Of a stretch of 64,000 nt of DNA, positions 8,896 to 19,063 are shown piece after piece. The translations under genes and the position numbers were made by a program. The stretch covers positions 310,001 to 374,000 of the forward strand of contig CAWHKZ010000005.1 of assembly GCA_963830165.1 (NCBI GenBank), written 5' to 3'. Positions within the stretch are counted from its first letter, which is position 1, and the number at the start of each line of letters is the position of its first letter. The notes below the pieces were generated by a model that was not told the DNA's origin, did no database searches, and saw only the letters and a program-made list of their open reading frames with translations. Origin of the DNA: Bog-756 sp963830165. Lineage in GTDB: Bacteria; Actinomycetota; Acidimicrobiia; Acidimicrobiales; RAAP-2.

Positions 8896-9228
8896 CTAGG
8901 CCTGCATGTCCATGATCGTGTCGAAGGCGGTCACCGCTTTGTCGCGCACCGCGGTGACGAGCTGCGTCTCGAGGTCCGCCTCACTGGAGGCCACGGTGAC
9001 GTCGGCGATGCTGGCGTTCCCCGAGGCCGCCTGCAGCGACAGATTGGTGGCGGTCTGCTCCGAGCCGTTGAGGGAATCGAGGGCGCTCCCCAGCATGTTC
9101 GAGAACGACGAGTCCGACGCGCCGCCCGCGGCGCCGGTCGCGGCGCCGGTCGCAGCCTGGCTGGCACCGGTCTCGACGGACGACCCGACCGTGGGGATGG
9201 CCGGAATGGAGGGGATGGCCGGGATCAC
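8896..9228 (-). CDS. fliE: Flagellar hook-basal body complex protein FliE
   Basis: FliE links the MS ring to the rod. The 110-residue product has an Ala/Gly-rich start, FSNMLGSALDSLNGSEQTAT (~44-63) and the C-terminal FliE helix (SLQAASGNASIADVTVASSE onward, ending AFDTIMDMQA). The start is GTG at 9228. It lies one base downstream of flgC and 2 nt upstream of fliF, the standard flgB-flgC-fliE-fliF order. Confidence 0.92.
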   Translation of the reverse strand: MIPAIPSIPAIPTVGSSVETGASQAATGAATGAAGGASDSSFSNMLGSALDSLNGSEQTATNLSLQAASGNASIADVTVASSEADLETQLVTAVRDKAVTAFDTIMDMQA

Positions 9229-9229
9229 G

Positions 9230-9655
9230 TCAGACCTTCATGTCCAGGATCGCCTGGTAGGCGCTGGTGGCGTGGGACATGACCGACGAGTTGGCCTGGT
9301 AGGAGGTCTGGGATTCGATCAGCTGGGTCATTTCGCTGCCGAGGTCGACCACGGGATAGGTCACCTCGCCAGAAGCGTTTGCCAGCGGGTTGTCGGGGTC
9401 GTACTCCTCCTGCCCCTGGGCGGGCCCGAGCGCGACCGACGTCACCTGGACCCCGTCGGCCGAGACGGGCGCCCCCCCGTCGGACACCTCCTCGCCCGGC
9501 TCCCCCTCGGCGGTGACCACCGGGTATTCGGCCTGGTAGACGGGCTGTCCGGGCGTCACGCCGTCCTCCATGTTCGCCACGTTCCCGCCGATCGTGTCGA
9601 TCCACGTCTGGTCCACGTTGGCGCCGGAGCCGGCGATGTCGAGTGCTTCCCACAT
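9230..9655 (-). CDS. flgC: Flagellar proximal rod protein FlgC
   Basis: Proximal rod component. 141 residues, normal length. It starts MWEALDIAGSGANVDQTWID and contains the rod signature TIGGNVANMEDG, with N/S changes from the usual NxANxxTxG. The C-terminal helix (MTQLIESQTSYQANSSVMSH) is the FlgC polymerisation motif. A GGGAGG site lies 6-7 nt before the ATG at 9655, which sets the start. It follows flgB by 11 nt. Confidence 0.92.
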   Translation of the reverse strand: MWEALDIAGSGANVDQTWIDTIGGNVANMEDGVTPGQPVYQAEYPVVTAEGEPGEEVSDGGAPVSADGVQVTSVALGPAQGQEEYDPDNPLANASGEVTYPVVDLGSEMTQLIESQTSYQANSSVMSHATSAYQAILDMKV

Positions 9656-9666
9656 GATGGGCCTCC

Positions 9667-10005
9667 CTAACCGGTGATCGCGTCCGAGAGGACGGTGAAT
9701 TGGTCGTTGAGCGCGTTGACCACGGTCTGGTTCTCCAGATCGTTCTCCTGCATCAGGGTCATCTCGGTGGGGAGCGAGACGTTGTTGCCGTTGCTCCCCG
9801 ACGGCAGCCCCTCGGGGACGTCCTGCATCGTCGCGTTGCCGCCCTGGGACAGGGCGGTGGCCAGGGACTGCTCGAACGTCACCTCGTCCGCCTGGTAGCC
9901 GGGGGTGTCGTTGTTCGCGATGTTGTTGGCGATCACCTGTTGCTGATCGACCACCGAGTCGAGTGCGAACTGCAGGATCCCGATGGCTTGGGCCGCGTCG
10001 GCCAT
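9667..10005 (-). CDS. flgB: Flagellar basal-body rod protein FlgB
   Basis: Rod component closest to the MS ring. 112 residues. The N-terminal signature is VIANNIANNDTPGYQADEV (~24-42) and the C-terminal helix is LENQTVVNALNDQF. A strong GGAGGAGG lies ~6 nt before the ATG. A 143-nt gap separates it from the preceding ORF on the same strand, so a separate promoter for the basal-body operon is possible here, but no sigma-28-like TAAA/GCCGATAA pair was seen. Confidence 0.93.
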   Translation of the reverse strand: MADAAQAIGILQFALDSVVDQQQVIANNIANNDTPGYQADEVTFEQSLATALSQGGNATMQDVPEGLPSGSNGNNVSLPTEMTLMQENDLENQTVVNALNDQFTVLSDAITG

Positions 10006-10148
10006 GAACGCCCTCCTCCATTGATGCTGGGAGCGGGGGCCGTCCTGGCCGTTACGCGAGCAATCCGTGCTCGATGGGTACTACGTCCCCTCGGCCACCA
10101 GAGTTGAGGGCTGGTCGAAACCTCGGCTGCGGGTCGAGGCCGCGTGCG

Positions 10149-10424
10149 TCACGCGTGCTGGTCCACGAAGTGGGCCGGCCGTACCGGTGACTCCAACAGG
10201 ACCCGTCGGCGTCGTTGGATGTCCGACATGCGAGTGTGGACCTCGAGGGCCAGGAGGTCGTAGCCCAGGGCGAGCGCGTCCGCCTGGCGGACCAGCTCCT
10301 CGGGGATCGGCCCGGTGGGGCGTGGCAACGACGGCGGGATGGCGGTCCCGGCGATGACGGCCGCCCGCGACGCGCTCAGGTGCCTCCCCGCCGCATCGAG
10401 GTAGTCAGCCCACGCGTTCGGCAC
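10149..10424 (-). CDS. Small helical protein after fliS (possible FliT-type chaperone)
   Basis: Unrecognised. About 91 residues from a GTG at 10424 that lies inside the end of fliS; a GTG at 10466 would add 14 residues and neither has a good Shine-Dalgarno. The protein is predicted helical: WADYLDAAGRHLSASRAAVIAG, then a Pro-rich turn, then a helix LVRQADALALGYDLLALEVH and a basic tail. FliT, when present, usually follows fliS and is a ~100-residue helical protein, so FliT function is a guess from position and size only. Confidence 0.55.
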   Translation of the reverse strand: MPNAWADYLDAAGRHLSASRAAVIAGTAIPPSLPRPTGPIPEELVRQADALALGYDLLALEVHTRMSDIQRRRRVLLESPVRPAHFVDQHA

Positions 10425-10809
10425 CGTCGATCCGATCGGGATTGGCCACTGCCAGGTGCCACGCACGCTGGAGGGGGGCGACGATCGAACCGCACTCGCG
10501 GATCTTGGCCTGATCCTTCTCCAAATTGGCCTCGACCAGGTGTTGGATGAGGAAGTCGTAGAGCGCGAGGAGCTGCTGCCCTCCCTCGAACCCGTCCGGG
10601 TCGAGGCTGTGCCGCAGCACGGAGACGATCTTCTGGGCGTGCTGGACGGTCTCGTTGGCGACGAAGTAGTCGCGCTCTTCCATCGCCCGGTCGGCGACCG
10701 CGATGTCGGCGGCCAGCCGGTCGTAGAGCATGACGAGGAGCTGGGGGCCCGGGGCGGTCTCGATGGCGTTGGTCCGATACTGGGCCGCCGGGTTGCGGGT
10801 CATCGTCAT
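10405..10809 (-). CDS. fliS: Flagellin export chaperone FliS
   Basis: Cytoplasmic chaperone that binds the flagellin C-terminus before export. 134 residues, normal length. It begins MTMTRNPAAQYRTNAIETA (FliS: AYxxNxVxTASP), then LLVMLYDRLAADIAVADRAM and the conserved ALYDFLIQHLVEAN (~82-95). It starts 21 nt after the restored end of fliD, giving the usual fliC-fliD-fliS order. Confidence 0.95.
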   Translation of the reverse strand: MTMTRNPAAQYRTNAIETAPGPQLLVMLYDRLAADIAVADRAMEERDYFVANETVQHAQKIVSVLRHSLDPDGFEGGQQLLALYDFLIQHLVEANLEKDQAKIRECGSIVAPLQRAWHLAVANPDRIDGAERVG

Positions 10810-10830
10810 CGGGATCCCCGTCCGGCCGGA

Positions 10831-13370
10831 TCAGCCATTGGACGACGAGTTCAGGGTGGCCGAGGAGGTGGAGGACGAGGAAGAGGACGACGAGGAGGAG
10901 CTGGCGTCGCTGAGCGCGCGCTGAGGAAGGAGCTCTCGGACTTGAGCTGCGTCATGGTGGTCTCGAGATTCTGGAACTCGGCGGTCAACGCGGCCTGCTG
11001 GGTGGCCACCAGTTGCTGCTGCATCGTGACCTCGCTGGTCACCTGGGCGAGCGTCGCCTGCTGTCCGGAGATCGCCAGCGGGATCAGCCCGTTCGGACCG
11101 AGCGACGCCTCCATGGCGATGTGGGCCAGACCCTGGGCGATCCCCGGCGCGTAGGCGATGCTCCCGAGCGGCGTGGACGTGGTGATGCCCGGCGCGGTCA
11201 CCTGCACGACCAGTCCGTCGGCCGGGTCGCTCACGCCCGACAGGCTGAGCTCCTGGCCGGAGCCGGAGGCGGTCTGCCCGTCGATGGTGCCGGCCACGTC
11301 GGTTCCCGTGTAGCTGGTCCCCGACGTCGTCAGACCCAGTTGGTCCGCACCCGAGGCCGACACTCCGAACGTCGCCGCCGATCCGTAGGCGGCGGTCTGC
11401 AGCTGCACCTGGTAGGCGCCGGCCGAACCGACCAGGGCGGCCGACACCCCGATACCCGCGCTCGCCAGGGCCGAGTCGATCCCGTCGATCACGTCCGAGA
11501 CGGTCTCCCCCGCGGTGGCCGAGTAGGACGCACTGGCCGACCCCGAGGTGATCGTGTACGACTCGGCCTGCGCCAAGGTGGAGGTGGAGGATGCCCAGGT
11601 GGCCGAGCCCGTGTCGACAGCCTGCTCGGCTGACTGGGACACCGTGACCGCATAGTTGCCGGGGTCGGTGTCGTCGGACCCCCCGACCACGGTGGCCTGA
11701 CCGGCGAGCGACGACGACGCGGGGGTGAACGTCCCGCCCTCGGTGAACAGCGCCTGCACGGCCGCAGGGTCCTTCGCGTACGCCGCCTCGAACGCGGTCT
11801 GGTTGAAGGTGATCGTGCCCTGGCTGGTGATGGCGACCCCGGCCGATTCGCCGGCGGTCCCGTCGGACCCGGAGCCCGACGTGCCGACGGCGTTCCCGAC
11901 CATGCTCAGCACCTGCTGGGCCAGTGAGGTCAGTGAGGTGTCGCCGTCCAGGGGGGCGGCCACACCGGTCTGCTCGTCGTAGGCGGTGTCCGTGGAGATG
12001 GTCGACAGCACCTGGTTCGCCGCGGACACGAGGGTCTGGACCTCTCCGGCCACCTGGGATCCGTCCGGGGAGACCGTGATGGTCACCGGCGTCGCACTCG
12101 CCTGGGCCAGCTGCACGCTGACCCCGGGAAGCAGTCCGGTGACCGTGTTGCTGTCCGAGGTGACCTGGTAGCCACCGACGCCTCCCAACGAGACGACTGC
12201 GTCCTGGGCCGCCGTCGTGGTCTCCAGGGCACCGAGTCCGGAGGAGGCGAAGGCCTGGGTGTCCACGGTGGTCGCCGCCGCCGACCCGGTCGCATCGGAG
12301 GTCACTTCAAGGGCGTAGCTGTCGGTACCGACCTGGAGCGCGTTGGCCGTCACGCCGAGCCCGGCGCTGTTCACGGCCGCCACCACCGAGTCGAGCGAGC
12401 CGTCACCGAGGGAGAGGTTGTCGGCCGACATCGAGCCGACGGTCAGCCCTCCGGTGATCGAGGCGGTGACGGTGCCGCCCGTGCCCGATGCCAGCGCGAT
12501 CGACGTCGGGCCCGATCCGGCGATGTCGTCGACCGTGGTCGATGTGCCGTCCACGTCCACGATCCCGTCGACCCCGTTGACCGCGGCGCCGGCCGCCAGG
12601 CCCAGCGCGGTGAGCGCCGAGCCTCCGGTGACCTGCAGCGACGCCGTCGACCCCTCCTGGGTGGTGGCGAGCGACAGCACGCCAGATGAGCTGACCGATG
12701 CGGTGAGTGTGCCACCCGAGGCCTGCGTCACGGCATCGGCCAGCTGGGAGGCGGTGTAGGTGCCCGCCGCCAGGTCGATCGCCTGGTCCGTCCCGTCGAC
12801 CGTCACGTCGAGCTCGTCGTTGGCCGCGGTGATGGTGGTGGTCGCGGCCGGTGCGGTCCCGCCGACGAGCGTGGCACCCGAGGATGCCTGGGTGACGGAG
12901 ATCGTGTGGGTTCCGGCGGCGAGCCCGCTGGTGCCGTCGAACGACGCGATGCCCAGCGCGGCGCCCCCGGTTCCGACGAGGAGGCTTCCCGAGCTCACCA
13001 CGTCGTCGGGGGAGGCCACCGTGCCCGAGGAGATCTGGGTGGAGCCGGTGGCGAGCTGGTCGACGGCGAGCGTGAGCGATCCGGACTCGGCACCGGAACT
13101 GATGCTGGCGGTGGCTACGGCGGAGTCCGAGGACGTCGCCGCGTAGGCCTGGCTGTAGGCCGAGGGGTCGGCCAGGGCGTCGCCCGCCTGTTGGAGAGCG
13201 AGCAACTGGGTGTTGAGGGTCTGGTAGTCGGAGATCTTCGTGTTGGTGGCGGTCTGCTGTGCCTGCAGATCGTCGAGCGGCTGCTCGAACACCGTCATCT
13301 CCGCGGAGATGATCGACGATGTGTCCAAACCGGATTCCAGTCCGGAGAACGTGACAGGTCCTGTAACCAC
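10831..13370 (-). CDS. fliD: Flagellar filament cap FliD (C-terminal frameshift)
   Basis: FliD forms the filament cap that folds flagellin subunits. About 845 residues, longer than the usual 450-650, because the Ser/Thr/Gly/Ala-rich outer domains are expanded (roughly residues 90-700). The conserved N-terminus is FSGLESGLDTSSIISAEMTV and the C-terminal coiled coil is VTSEVTMQQQLVATQQAALTAEFQNLETTMTQL (two conserved stretches read together). At about 10918 the frame breaks in a GC repeat (GCGCGCGC on the minus strand). Continuing in the broken frame gives a Pro/Arg-rich tail, whereas removing one GC gives a tail with ten consecutive serines ending SSSNG at 10831. The latter is preferred. GTG start at 13370. 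Confidence 0.88.
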
Positions 13371-13417
13371 GGAAGTGCTCCCGCTCCTCTCGTCGATCCA
13401 CTTCCCGTGGTTCGGAC

Positions 13418-13444
13418 CCCCTGGGCGGGTCGACCGCCCAGGGG
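13418..13444. terminator. GC-rich inverted repeat between fliC and fliD
   Basis: Perfect 11-bp arms CCCCTGGGCGG / CCGCCCAGGGG around the loop GTCGA. It sits between the fliC terminator and the fliD start with no T-run. It could be a second terminator or an mRNA-stability hairpin in the fliD leader. Confidence 0.55.
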
Positions 13445-13472
13445 AGTCCGTTCCACGAGGAACTCTTCCTAC

Positions 13473-13496
13473 CGTTCCCGGTGCCTACCGGGAACG
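13473..13496 (-). terminator. fliC terminator hairpin
   Basis: Perfect 10-bp stem CGTTCCCGGT / ACCGGGAACG with a 4-nt loop, 4 nt after the fliC stop. No long U-tract follows, as is common for actinobacterial terminators. Probably ends most fliC transcripts, leaving fliD to a second promoter or to read-through. Confidence 0.6.
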
Positions 13497-13500
13497 TCGG

Positions 13501-14337
13501 TTACTGCAGGAGCTTCAGCGCCAGGCTGGGCAGCTGCTCCGCCTGGGCGAGGACCGAGACACCCGACTGCTCCAGGATCTGGTCCGAGGCGAAGGTCGAC
13601 GTCTCCTGGGCCACATTGACGTCCACCAGGTTGGCGTGCGCCGACTGGATGTTCTGCTGGGCGGTGGTCAGGTTCGACGCCAGGGCCTGGATGGCATTCT
13701 GGTTGGCACCGACGCTGGCCGCGTTGCTGGCCACCGAGGAGATGGCGGTCTGCACCGCGGTCATGGCCGCCTCGGCCGCGGCCACAGTACCGATGCTCAC
13801 CGCGGCGGCATTGACGCCGAGCGACGTCGAGTCCGATGCGGCGATGGTGACGACCACTTCGTCGTTGGCCGTGGCATACGGGCCCACCTGGAAGGTCTCA
13901 CCCGAATAGGTGCCACCCAGCAGCGGGGTCGTCCCGTAGGTCGTGCTCCCGGCGATCTGGTCGAGCTCCGCCTGCAGCGAGGCGAATTCGGCCTGACCGG
14001 CGGCCAGCGTGCCGGAGTCCGCAGTACCACCGTTGGCGGCCGCAGTGGCCAGGGTGTTCATCGCCTGGAGCACGGAGGACTCCTGGTTCAGGGCACCCTG
14101 TGCCGTCTGGAGGACCGAAACAGCATCCTGGGCATTGTTGATGGCCTGTCCGTACCCGTTCGACTCCTCCTGCAGGAGCTGGGCACTCACGTAGCCCGAG
14201 GGATTGTCGGCGGCGGTGTTGATCTGCAGACCCGAAGACAGCTCGCCTACAGCTGTGGTCAGTGCATCGCTCGTGCTGTCGAGGTTGTTGTAGGCATCGG
14301 TTGCCGCAAGGTTGTCGTTGATGATGAGGCCCGACAT
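13501..14337 (-). CDS. fliC: Flagellin FliC
   Basis: Filament subunit. 278 residues, a short flagellin: D0/D1 domains with only a small central region (~140-185). The N-terminal flagellin signature is AVGELSSGLQINTAADNPSGY (~29-49). The C-terminal half-coil is LASNLTTAQQNIQSAHANLVDVNVAQE, ending LALKLLQ. A GGAAGG site lies 7 nt before the ATG. A sigma-28-type promoter lies ~66 nt upstream. The central region is rich in Ser/Thr (DSTSLG, AASDSTS), possible O-glycosylation sites given the large glycosyltransferase gene on the other side of fliA (inference). Confidence 0.96.
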   Translation of the reverse strand: MSGLIINDNLAATDAYNNLDSTSDALTTAVGELSSGLQINTAADNPSGYVSAQLLQEESNGYGQAINNAQDAVSVLQTAQGALNQESSVLQAMNTLATAAANGGTADSGTLAAGQAEFASLQAELDQIAGSTTYGTTPLLGGTYSGETFQVGPYATANDEVVVTIAASDSTSLGVNAAAVSIGTVAAAEAAMTAVQTAISSVASNAASVGANQNAIQALASNLTTAQQNIQSAHANLVDVNVAQETSTFASDQILEQSGVSVLAQAEQLPSLALKLLQ

Positions 14338-14402
14338 TGGTTGTCCTTCCTATGACTGTTGCCCTCCAAACGGGGAGGGGGAGCATCCATGCTCCGTTGT
14401 CT

Positions 14403-14431
14403 ATTACGGCCGGGACGGGCTCGAACTTTAG
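14403..14431 (-). promoter_or_regulatory. Sigma-28 (FliA) type promoter of fliC
   Basis: Reading the minus strand: CTAAAG at 14431-14426, then 16 nt after TAAA, then GCCGTAAT at 14410-14403. The FliA/sigma-D consensus is TAAA-N14-16-GCCGATAA, so the -35 element matches fully and the -10 is near-perfect. It is 66 nt from the fliC ATG. The divergent gene is fliA itself. Confidence 0.7.
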
Positions 14432-14512
14432 AGGTAGACGGAAATCTCCATCCGGGCAACTCCGCCCGCATCGGATATCCACCCGCGATTCCACTGGGGA
14501 AACCGAGGGTCG

Positions 14513-14541
14513 TTGATCGGGGCCAGGCACGCCGGTACTGT
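14513..14541 (+). promoter_or_regulatory. Possible sigma-70-type promoter of fliA
   Basis: TTGATC (14513-14518), a 17-nt spacer, then TACTGT (14536-14541), 55 nt before the fliA GTG. The spacing is ideal and the hexamers are moderate. A housekeeping promoter for fliA would fit its place above fliC in the hierarchy. Confidence 0.35.
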
Positions 14542-14595
14542 CCCCGGCATCAACAAATTCTTCCGTCGATGATGCGCGACAGAGAGGGAACGACT

Positions 14596-15439
14596 GTGGC
14601 AGCGATGCGTGTCGAGGCACCCGGACCACACGATCCGAATGGCGGAGGAAAGAGCCTCACGACGGCGGCGGACGAACTCTGGACCCGTTACTGGCAGGAT
14701 CCGACCCGTGAGAACCGGAATCTGCTGGTCGTCTTCTACGCTCCCCTGGTCACCATCGTGGCCAGGCGCTTCGCCCAGCGGGCGCGGTCTGCAGCCGCCC
14801 TCGAGGAGCTGTGCTCCTTCGGGCGCTTCGGACTGATCGACGCGATCGAGCGTTGGGACGCCTCGGGCGGGTTCCAGTTCGCCACGTACGCGACCAAGCG
14901 CATCCAGGGCTCGATCATCGACGAGCTGCGGCGTGACGACTTCCTGCCCAAGCGGCTCCGCGCGCGTCCAGGTCTACTTCACCGCCTGCGACGACCTGGA
15001 GTCCAAGCTCCGGCGGTCTCCCAGCATCCTCGAGATCGCCGACGAACTCGGCATCGGCGTCCCCGAGGCCATCGAGCTACGGGGAGAGGCGACCACCTTG
15101 ACCCATCTGGCCCCGCTCACCAACGCCAACGAGGTCTCCGAAGGCCGCGTCCTCGGAGCGGCCACCGCGAGTCCGACACCGAGCGAGTGGGTCGAGTCGC
15201 AGGTGATGTCCGCTTCGGTCAAGGCCGCGCTGCGGCGTCTGACCGAGCGCCAACGACAGGTGCTCGTCCTGTACTTCCTCGAAGGATTGGCCAAGAGCGA
15301 GGTTGCCGACATCCTCGGTATCGGACGTTCACGGGTGACCCAGCTCGTGCAACAGGGACTGCTCAACCTGCGGGCCGAACTGGCCATCGACCAGGTGACC
15401 GACGCCGAGGATCTGCTTCCCGACCGATCCGAACCCTGA
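14596..15439 (+). CDS. fliA: Flagellar sigma factor FliA/WhiG type (one frameshift)
   Basis: Sigma-28 family RNA polymerase sigma factor. About 280 residues after removing one base near 14965, where the frame shifts in CGCGCGCGTCC. Region 2 (~40-110): LWTRYWQDPTRENRNLLVVF, LEELCSFGRFGLIDAIERWD, FATYATKRIQGSIIDELRRDD. Region 3 (~120-160): ILEIADELGIGVPEAIELRG. Region 4 (~215-265): LRRLTERQRQVLVLYFLEGL and ILGIGRSRVTQLVQQGLLNL. The GTG at 14596 has GAGGGAA 6-7 nt upstream and is preferred to the ATG at 14605. It lies back to back with fliC, whose promoter matches its consensus. WhiG of Streptomyces is the same family. Confidence 0.9.
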
Positions 15440-15467
15440 CGCACCCGGCGGAGCCCGTCTGCCCGCC

Positions 15468-18400
15468 TCAACGCCTGCGCCGCCGTGCCGGGTCCCCGGG
15501 CCCCCGGGACCGGTGCGACGTGGCGGATCCGGAGTCCCGGCGGCGGCCGTCGACGCGCACCAGTCGGCGCCGGACGAACCGCGCCAGCTCGATCGAGGAC
15601 AGCCGACGGTCGGCCGCCGCCCGGGCCCGCACGGCTCTGGCACGCGCCCCGTCCGGATCTGCGACGACAGCGCGCATCGCCGCCGCCGCGTCCTCGAGGT
15701 CCGCGTCCGCCCACACGGCCCCGGTCGGATACCGGTGGAGGTGGTCGGGGACGGGCGCCGGATCGGAGCGGACGAAGAGCACCTCCTGGTCGGTGACGAA
15801 CTCCCGACTCGCCGGAGTCGCGGTCATGACCGTGGGAATGCCCCACGCCAGGGCCTTCGCTACCGGGAGGAAGCTGGCATCGGCCCGGGGGAGCGAGACG
15901 AAGCAGTCGCTGAGGGCGATGACGGCGTCGCATTCGTCCGCGGGACGCTCGCCGTGCTCCACCACCAGTACGTCGTGGCGGCTCCGGGCGAGCCCGGTGA
16001 GCTCGGCATGCTCCGACGGATACCGCGCCGCGTGGACGGCGTCGACGACCAGGTGCGGACCCTCTCCGGGAGGGAACGCCTCCACGAAGGCCTGCACCAC
16101 GCCCAGCGGGTTCTGCCGTTCGTAGCCGTCGTCGTAGTCGACCGTCGTGGCGAAGACGAACCCGGCGGGGAGCCCGATCCCCCGTCGATCCATACCCGGC
16201 GGAGGCGCACCTGCGGGTACGGGGACCACGCGGGCCGAACCGGGGGCCACACCCTTCAAGGTGGCCACGCCGGTCTTCGTCGGCACCCACACCTCGTGCA
16301 CCATCTTGGCCGCATCGGGCATGGACATCGCCGGCACCTGCAGGTCCCACAGCCAGAGCCCGACGATGTAGCGATCCTCGAACGACGCCGGACCGTTGTC
16401 CATCACGAAATCGCTCAGGTCGTCCGGTGCGATCACCAGCAGGTTGACGTCGAAGGGGAAGTCGCCCGCGTCCTCGTGGACCCACGGCACCGACGTGTCC
16501 CGGTGGTCGCGCAGATACGAGGTGGTCGAGATCGGGACCCCTTCGAGTCGGAGGGCGTCAGCGATGCGGCGACCCACCTCGGACTCGGCGCTCGTTCCCT
16601 CGAAGGGTGCGACGATGTTGAGGCCCCCGGGGCGGGCACCGGCCGCCACCTGCAGCGTCGCCACGCGGCGCAGGCCGGACCGGCTCGCCGCCGGTGGAGG
16701 CACCACCGGGACGGGCGCCACGGGTTCCTCCGGCGGGGCTCCCGCGTAGGCGCCGGTCACCTGGTGATCGCCGTCCAGAGCGGGGACGAGGTCCGGGGCC
16801 AGCCGCCCGATCTCGTCCAACGCGGCGAGCTGCCCGGTCGGATCGAGCTCGCCCAGGGCGTCGCGGACCGGCTGGATCAGCCGCTGGTCGCCACCGAAGG
16901 CCCCGAAGGCCGCGGCTCCGGCCCGGATGCGCACGATCGCCTCCAGGTCCTCACGCCGGGCGATGGCGACCAGGGGGCACGACGCGTCGAGCCCCCGGGC
17001 GCGCAGCCGCGCCGACCAGACCAGTGCCCGGGCGACGGGCAGGTCCACCGCCACTCGGGCGGCCGCGGCCAGCGGCTCCAGGCGGTCCGGGAACCTCTCC
17101 CAGGCTCCACTGATGAGCGCGTCGGCCAGGGCCGGTGGCTGGCGCAGTACCCGGCCCAGCGTGGGCACCAGGTCCGCCGCGGACAACGACGCCGTGATCT
17201 CCGACGGCGAGCGACCGGCGCTGAGCAGCCAGCGGACGAGCAGGCCGATGTCCACCTCGAGGACGCCGTCGGAGCGGACCGCGTCCAACACCACGTCGGC
17301 CGCCTCACCGAACCGCTCCAGCGATGCGAGCGCCTCGCCCCGGATGGCGGCCACCATGTGCGGCGCGTACTCCATCCCGTCGTCGTCGCGCCCCGCGTCG
17401 GGAGCCGGGCCAGGATGGCGAGACCCTCTTCCTGCTGGCCCATCCCCAGCCGGAGCCGGCCCTCGGCGATGTCGGCGGCGACCTGGCTCCGGGACAACTG
17501 TCTGAGCCGTCCCACCTGGACGATGGCCTCGTCGTACCGACCGAGGCGGCCCAGGATGTAGACCAGATTGGTGGTGGCCAGCCGCTTGGTGATCCCGTCC
17601 GGGGCGATCGACACGGCCTCGGTCAGGATGTCGACCGCCTCCTCGCTCCGGCCGACCGATTCCAGCGCCCGGCCGTAGTTCATCAGCGCGTAGGGCCGGG
17701 ACTGCTCGCCGTCGTCCAGCGCGGCCCGGGCGAGCTCCAGGTTGCGCTCGCCTTTGTGACGGCCGTCGAACACCTCGGGCGTGTAGCCGTGGTGGACGAG
17801 ACGCGCCGCGGACAGATAGCTGGTGCGGAGGTGGCGGGTCGGGTCGTCGGCCGCGACGACCTGCTCATGGATCCGGTGGCGCCAGGTGACCGAGGTCCTC
17901 TCGAACACCCGGATGGCGGTGTGCACGGACGACGCGTTCCCGGCTCCGTGGAGGTTCTCGATCGCCACCAGGTACGCCTCGATGCCGGAGGGCGTCCTGG
18001 CCAGTTGGTCGCGCATGGCGGCGGGATTGGCCAGCAGCGTCTCGTCCGCGTCGATGGACAGCACCCAGCGGCCGGTCGCCATGCCGAGTGCGGCGTTGCG
18101 GGCCGTGGCGAAGGAGTCCTCCCAGGTACCCTCGACGACCCGGGCTCCGGCGGCACGGGCGATCCGCACCGTGTCGTCGCTCGATCCCGTGTCGTAGACG
18201 ACCACCTCGTCGACGACGTCGCTGAGGGATTCGAGGCAGGCGGGCAACATCCTCTCCTCGTCCTTGACGATCAGGCAGGCGCTGAGCAGCCCCGGGGCGG
18301 GCGGTGTCGACCGACCCCACTTCTCCTCGAAGTAGACCTGGTTCTTGGACTGCTCCACCATCCAGTCGACGTCGTTGGCGTCGAACGTCGCGTGGGCGTG

Positions 18401-19063
18401 GTGGTGCACCATGGAGGCTTCGGCCACCACCAGGCGCAGGCCCCTCTCCAGCACTCGGCGACAGAGATCATCGTCCTCGAAGCCGCCGATCCCGTAGCGC
18501 TCGTCGAAGCCGCCCACCTCGGAGAAGAGCGACGTCCGGATGGCGAGGCAGAAGCCGACCAGGCGGTGGATCTCGGTGACCTCATGGTGGTGCTCGTTCC
18601 GCCAGGATTCGGCGAATTCGAAGAACGTCCGCTGGTCATCGGGGGCGTAGGGAACACCCTCGACGTGCTGGGGTCCCGAGACGTTGTCGGAACGAGGGCC
18701 CGCGGCACCCACGTCCTGCCGGTGGAACGGCCACAGCAGCTCCTCCAGCCACCCGGCGGGAACGACGGTGTCGCTGTTGAGGAAGATGACGATCCGGCCC
18801 CGGGCCCTGGCGGCTCCCTGGTTGCACGCCCGGGCGAATCCCTGGTTTTCGCGGTTGGTGACCACCTCCACCCACGGAAACGCCATGAGGCCCTCCCGGG
18901 TGCCGTCACCCGAGCCGTTGTCGACGACGACGACCTGGTCACCGACGTCAAGAGTGGCGCTGAGGGACTGGAGGCAGGCCCGCGTATGCTCCCAGGCGTT
19001 CCAGGCCGGGATGACCACGGTTGCCGTGGGTCGCCTCGTTCCGTCCACCGGGGAGCGGCTCAC
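15468..19063 (-). CDS. Large multi-domain glycosyltransferase (two GT-A modules, TPR-like region, GT-B-like end; one frameshift)
   Basis: About 1,198 residues after adding one base near 17385. Module 1 (~12-250) is GT2: TATVVIPAWNAWEHTRACLQ, FLNSDT as the DxD-type site, then GGFDERYGIGGFEDDDLCRR. Module 2 (~262-420) is a second GT2: LLSACLIVKDEERMLPACLE and SIDADE. Helical TPR-like repeats follow (~440-570: LVYILGRLGRYDEAI). After a ~200-residue linker, the C-terminal part (~780-1150) looks like a GT4/GT-B transferase, with VGLWLWDLQVPAMSM, FVFATTVDYDDGYERQNPLG and LPVAKALAWGIPTVMT. It converges on fliA (28-nt gap) beside flagellin, so flagellin or surface-polymer glycosylation is likely (inference). 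GTG start, no clear Shine-Dalgarno. Confidence 0.8.
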
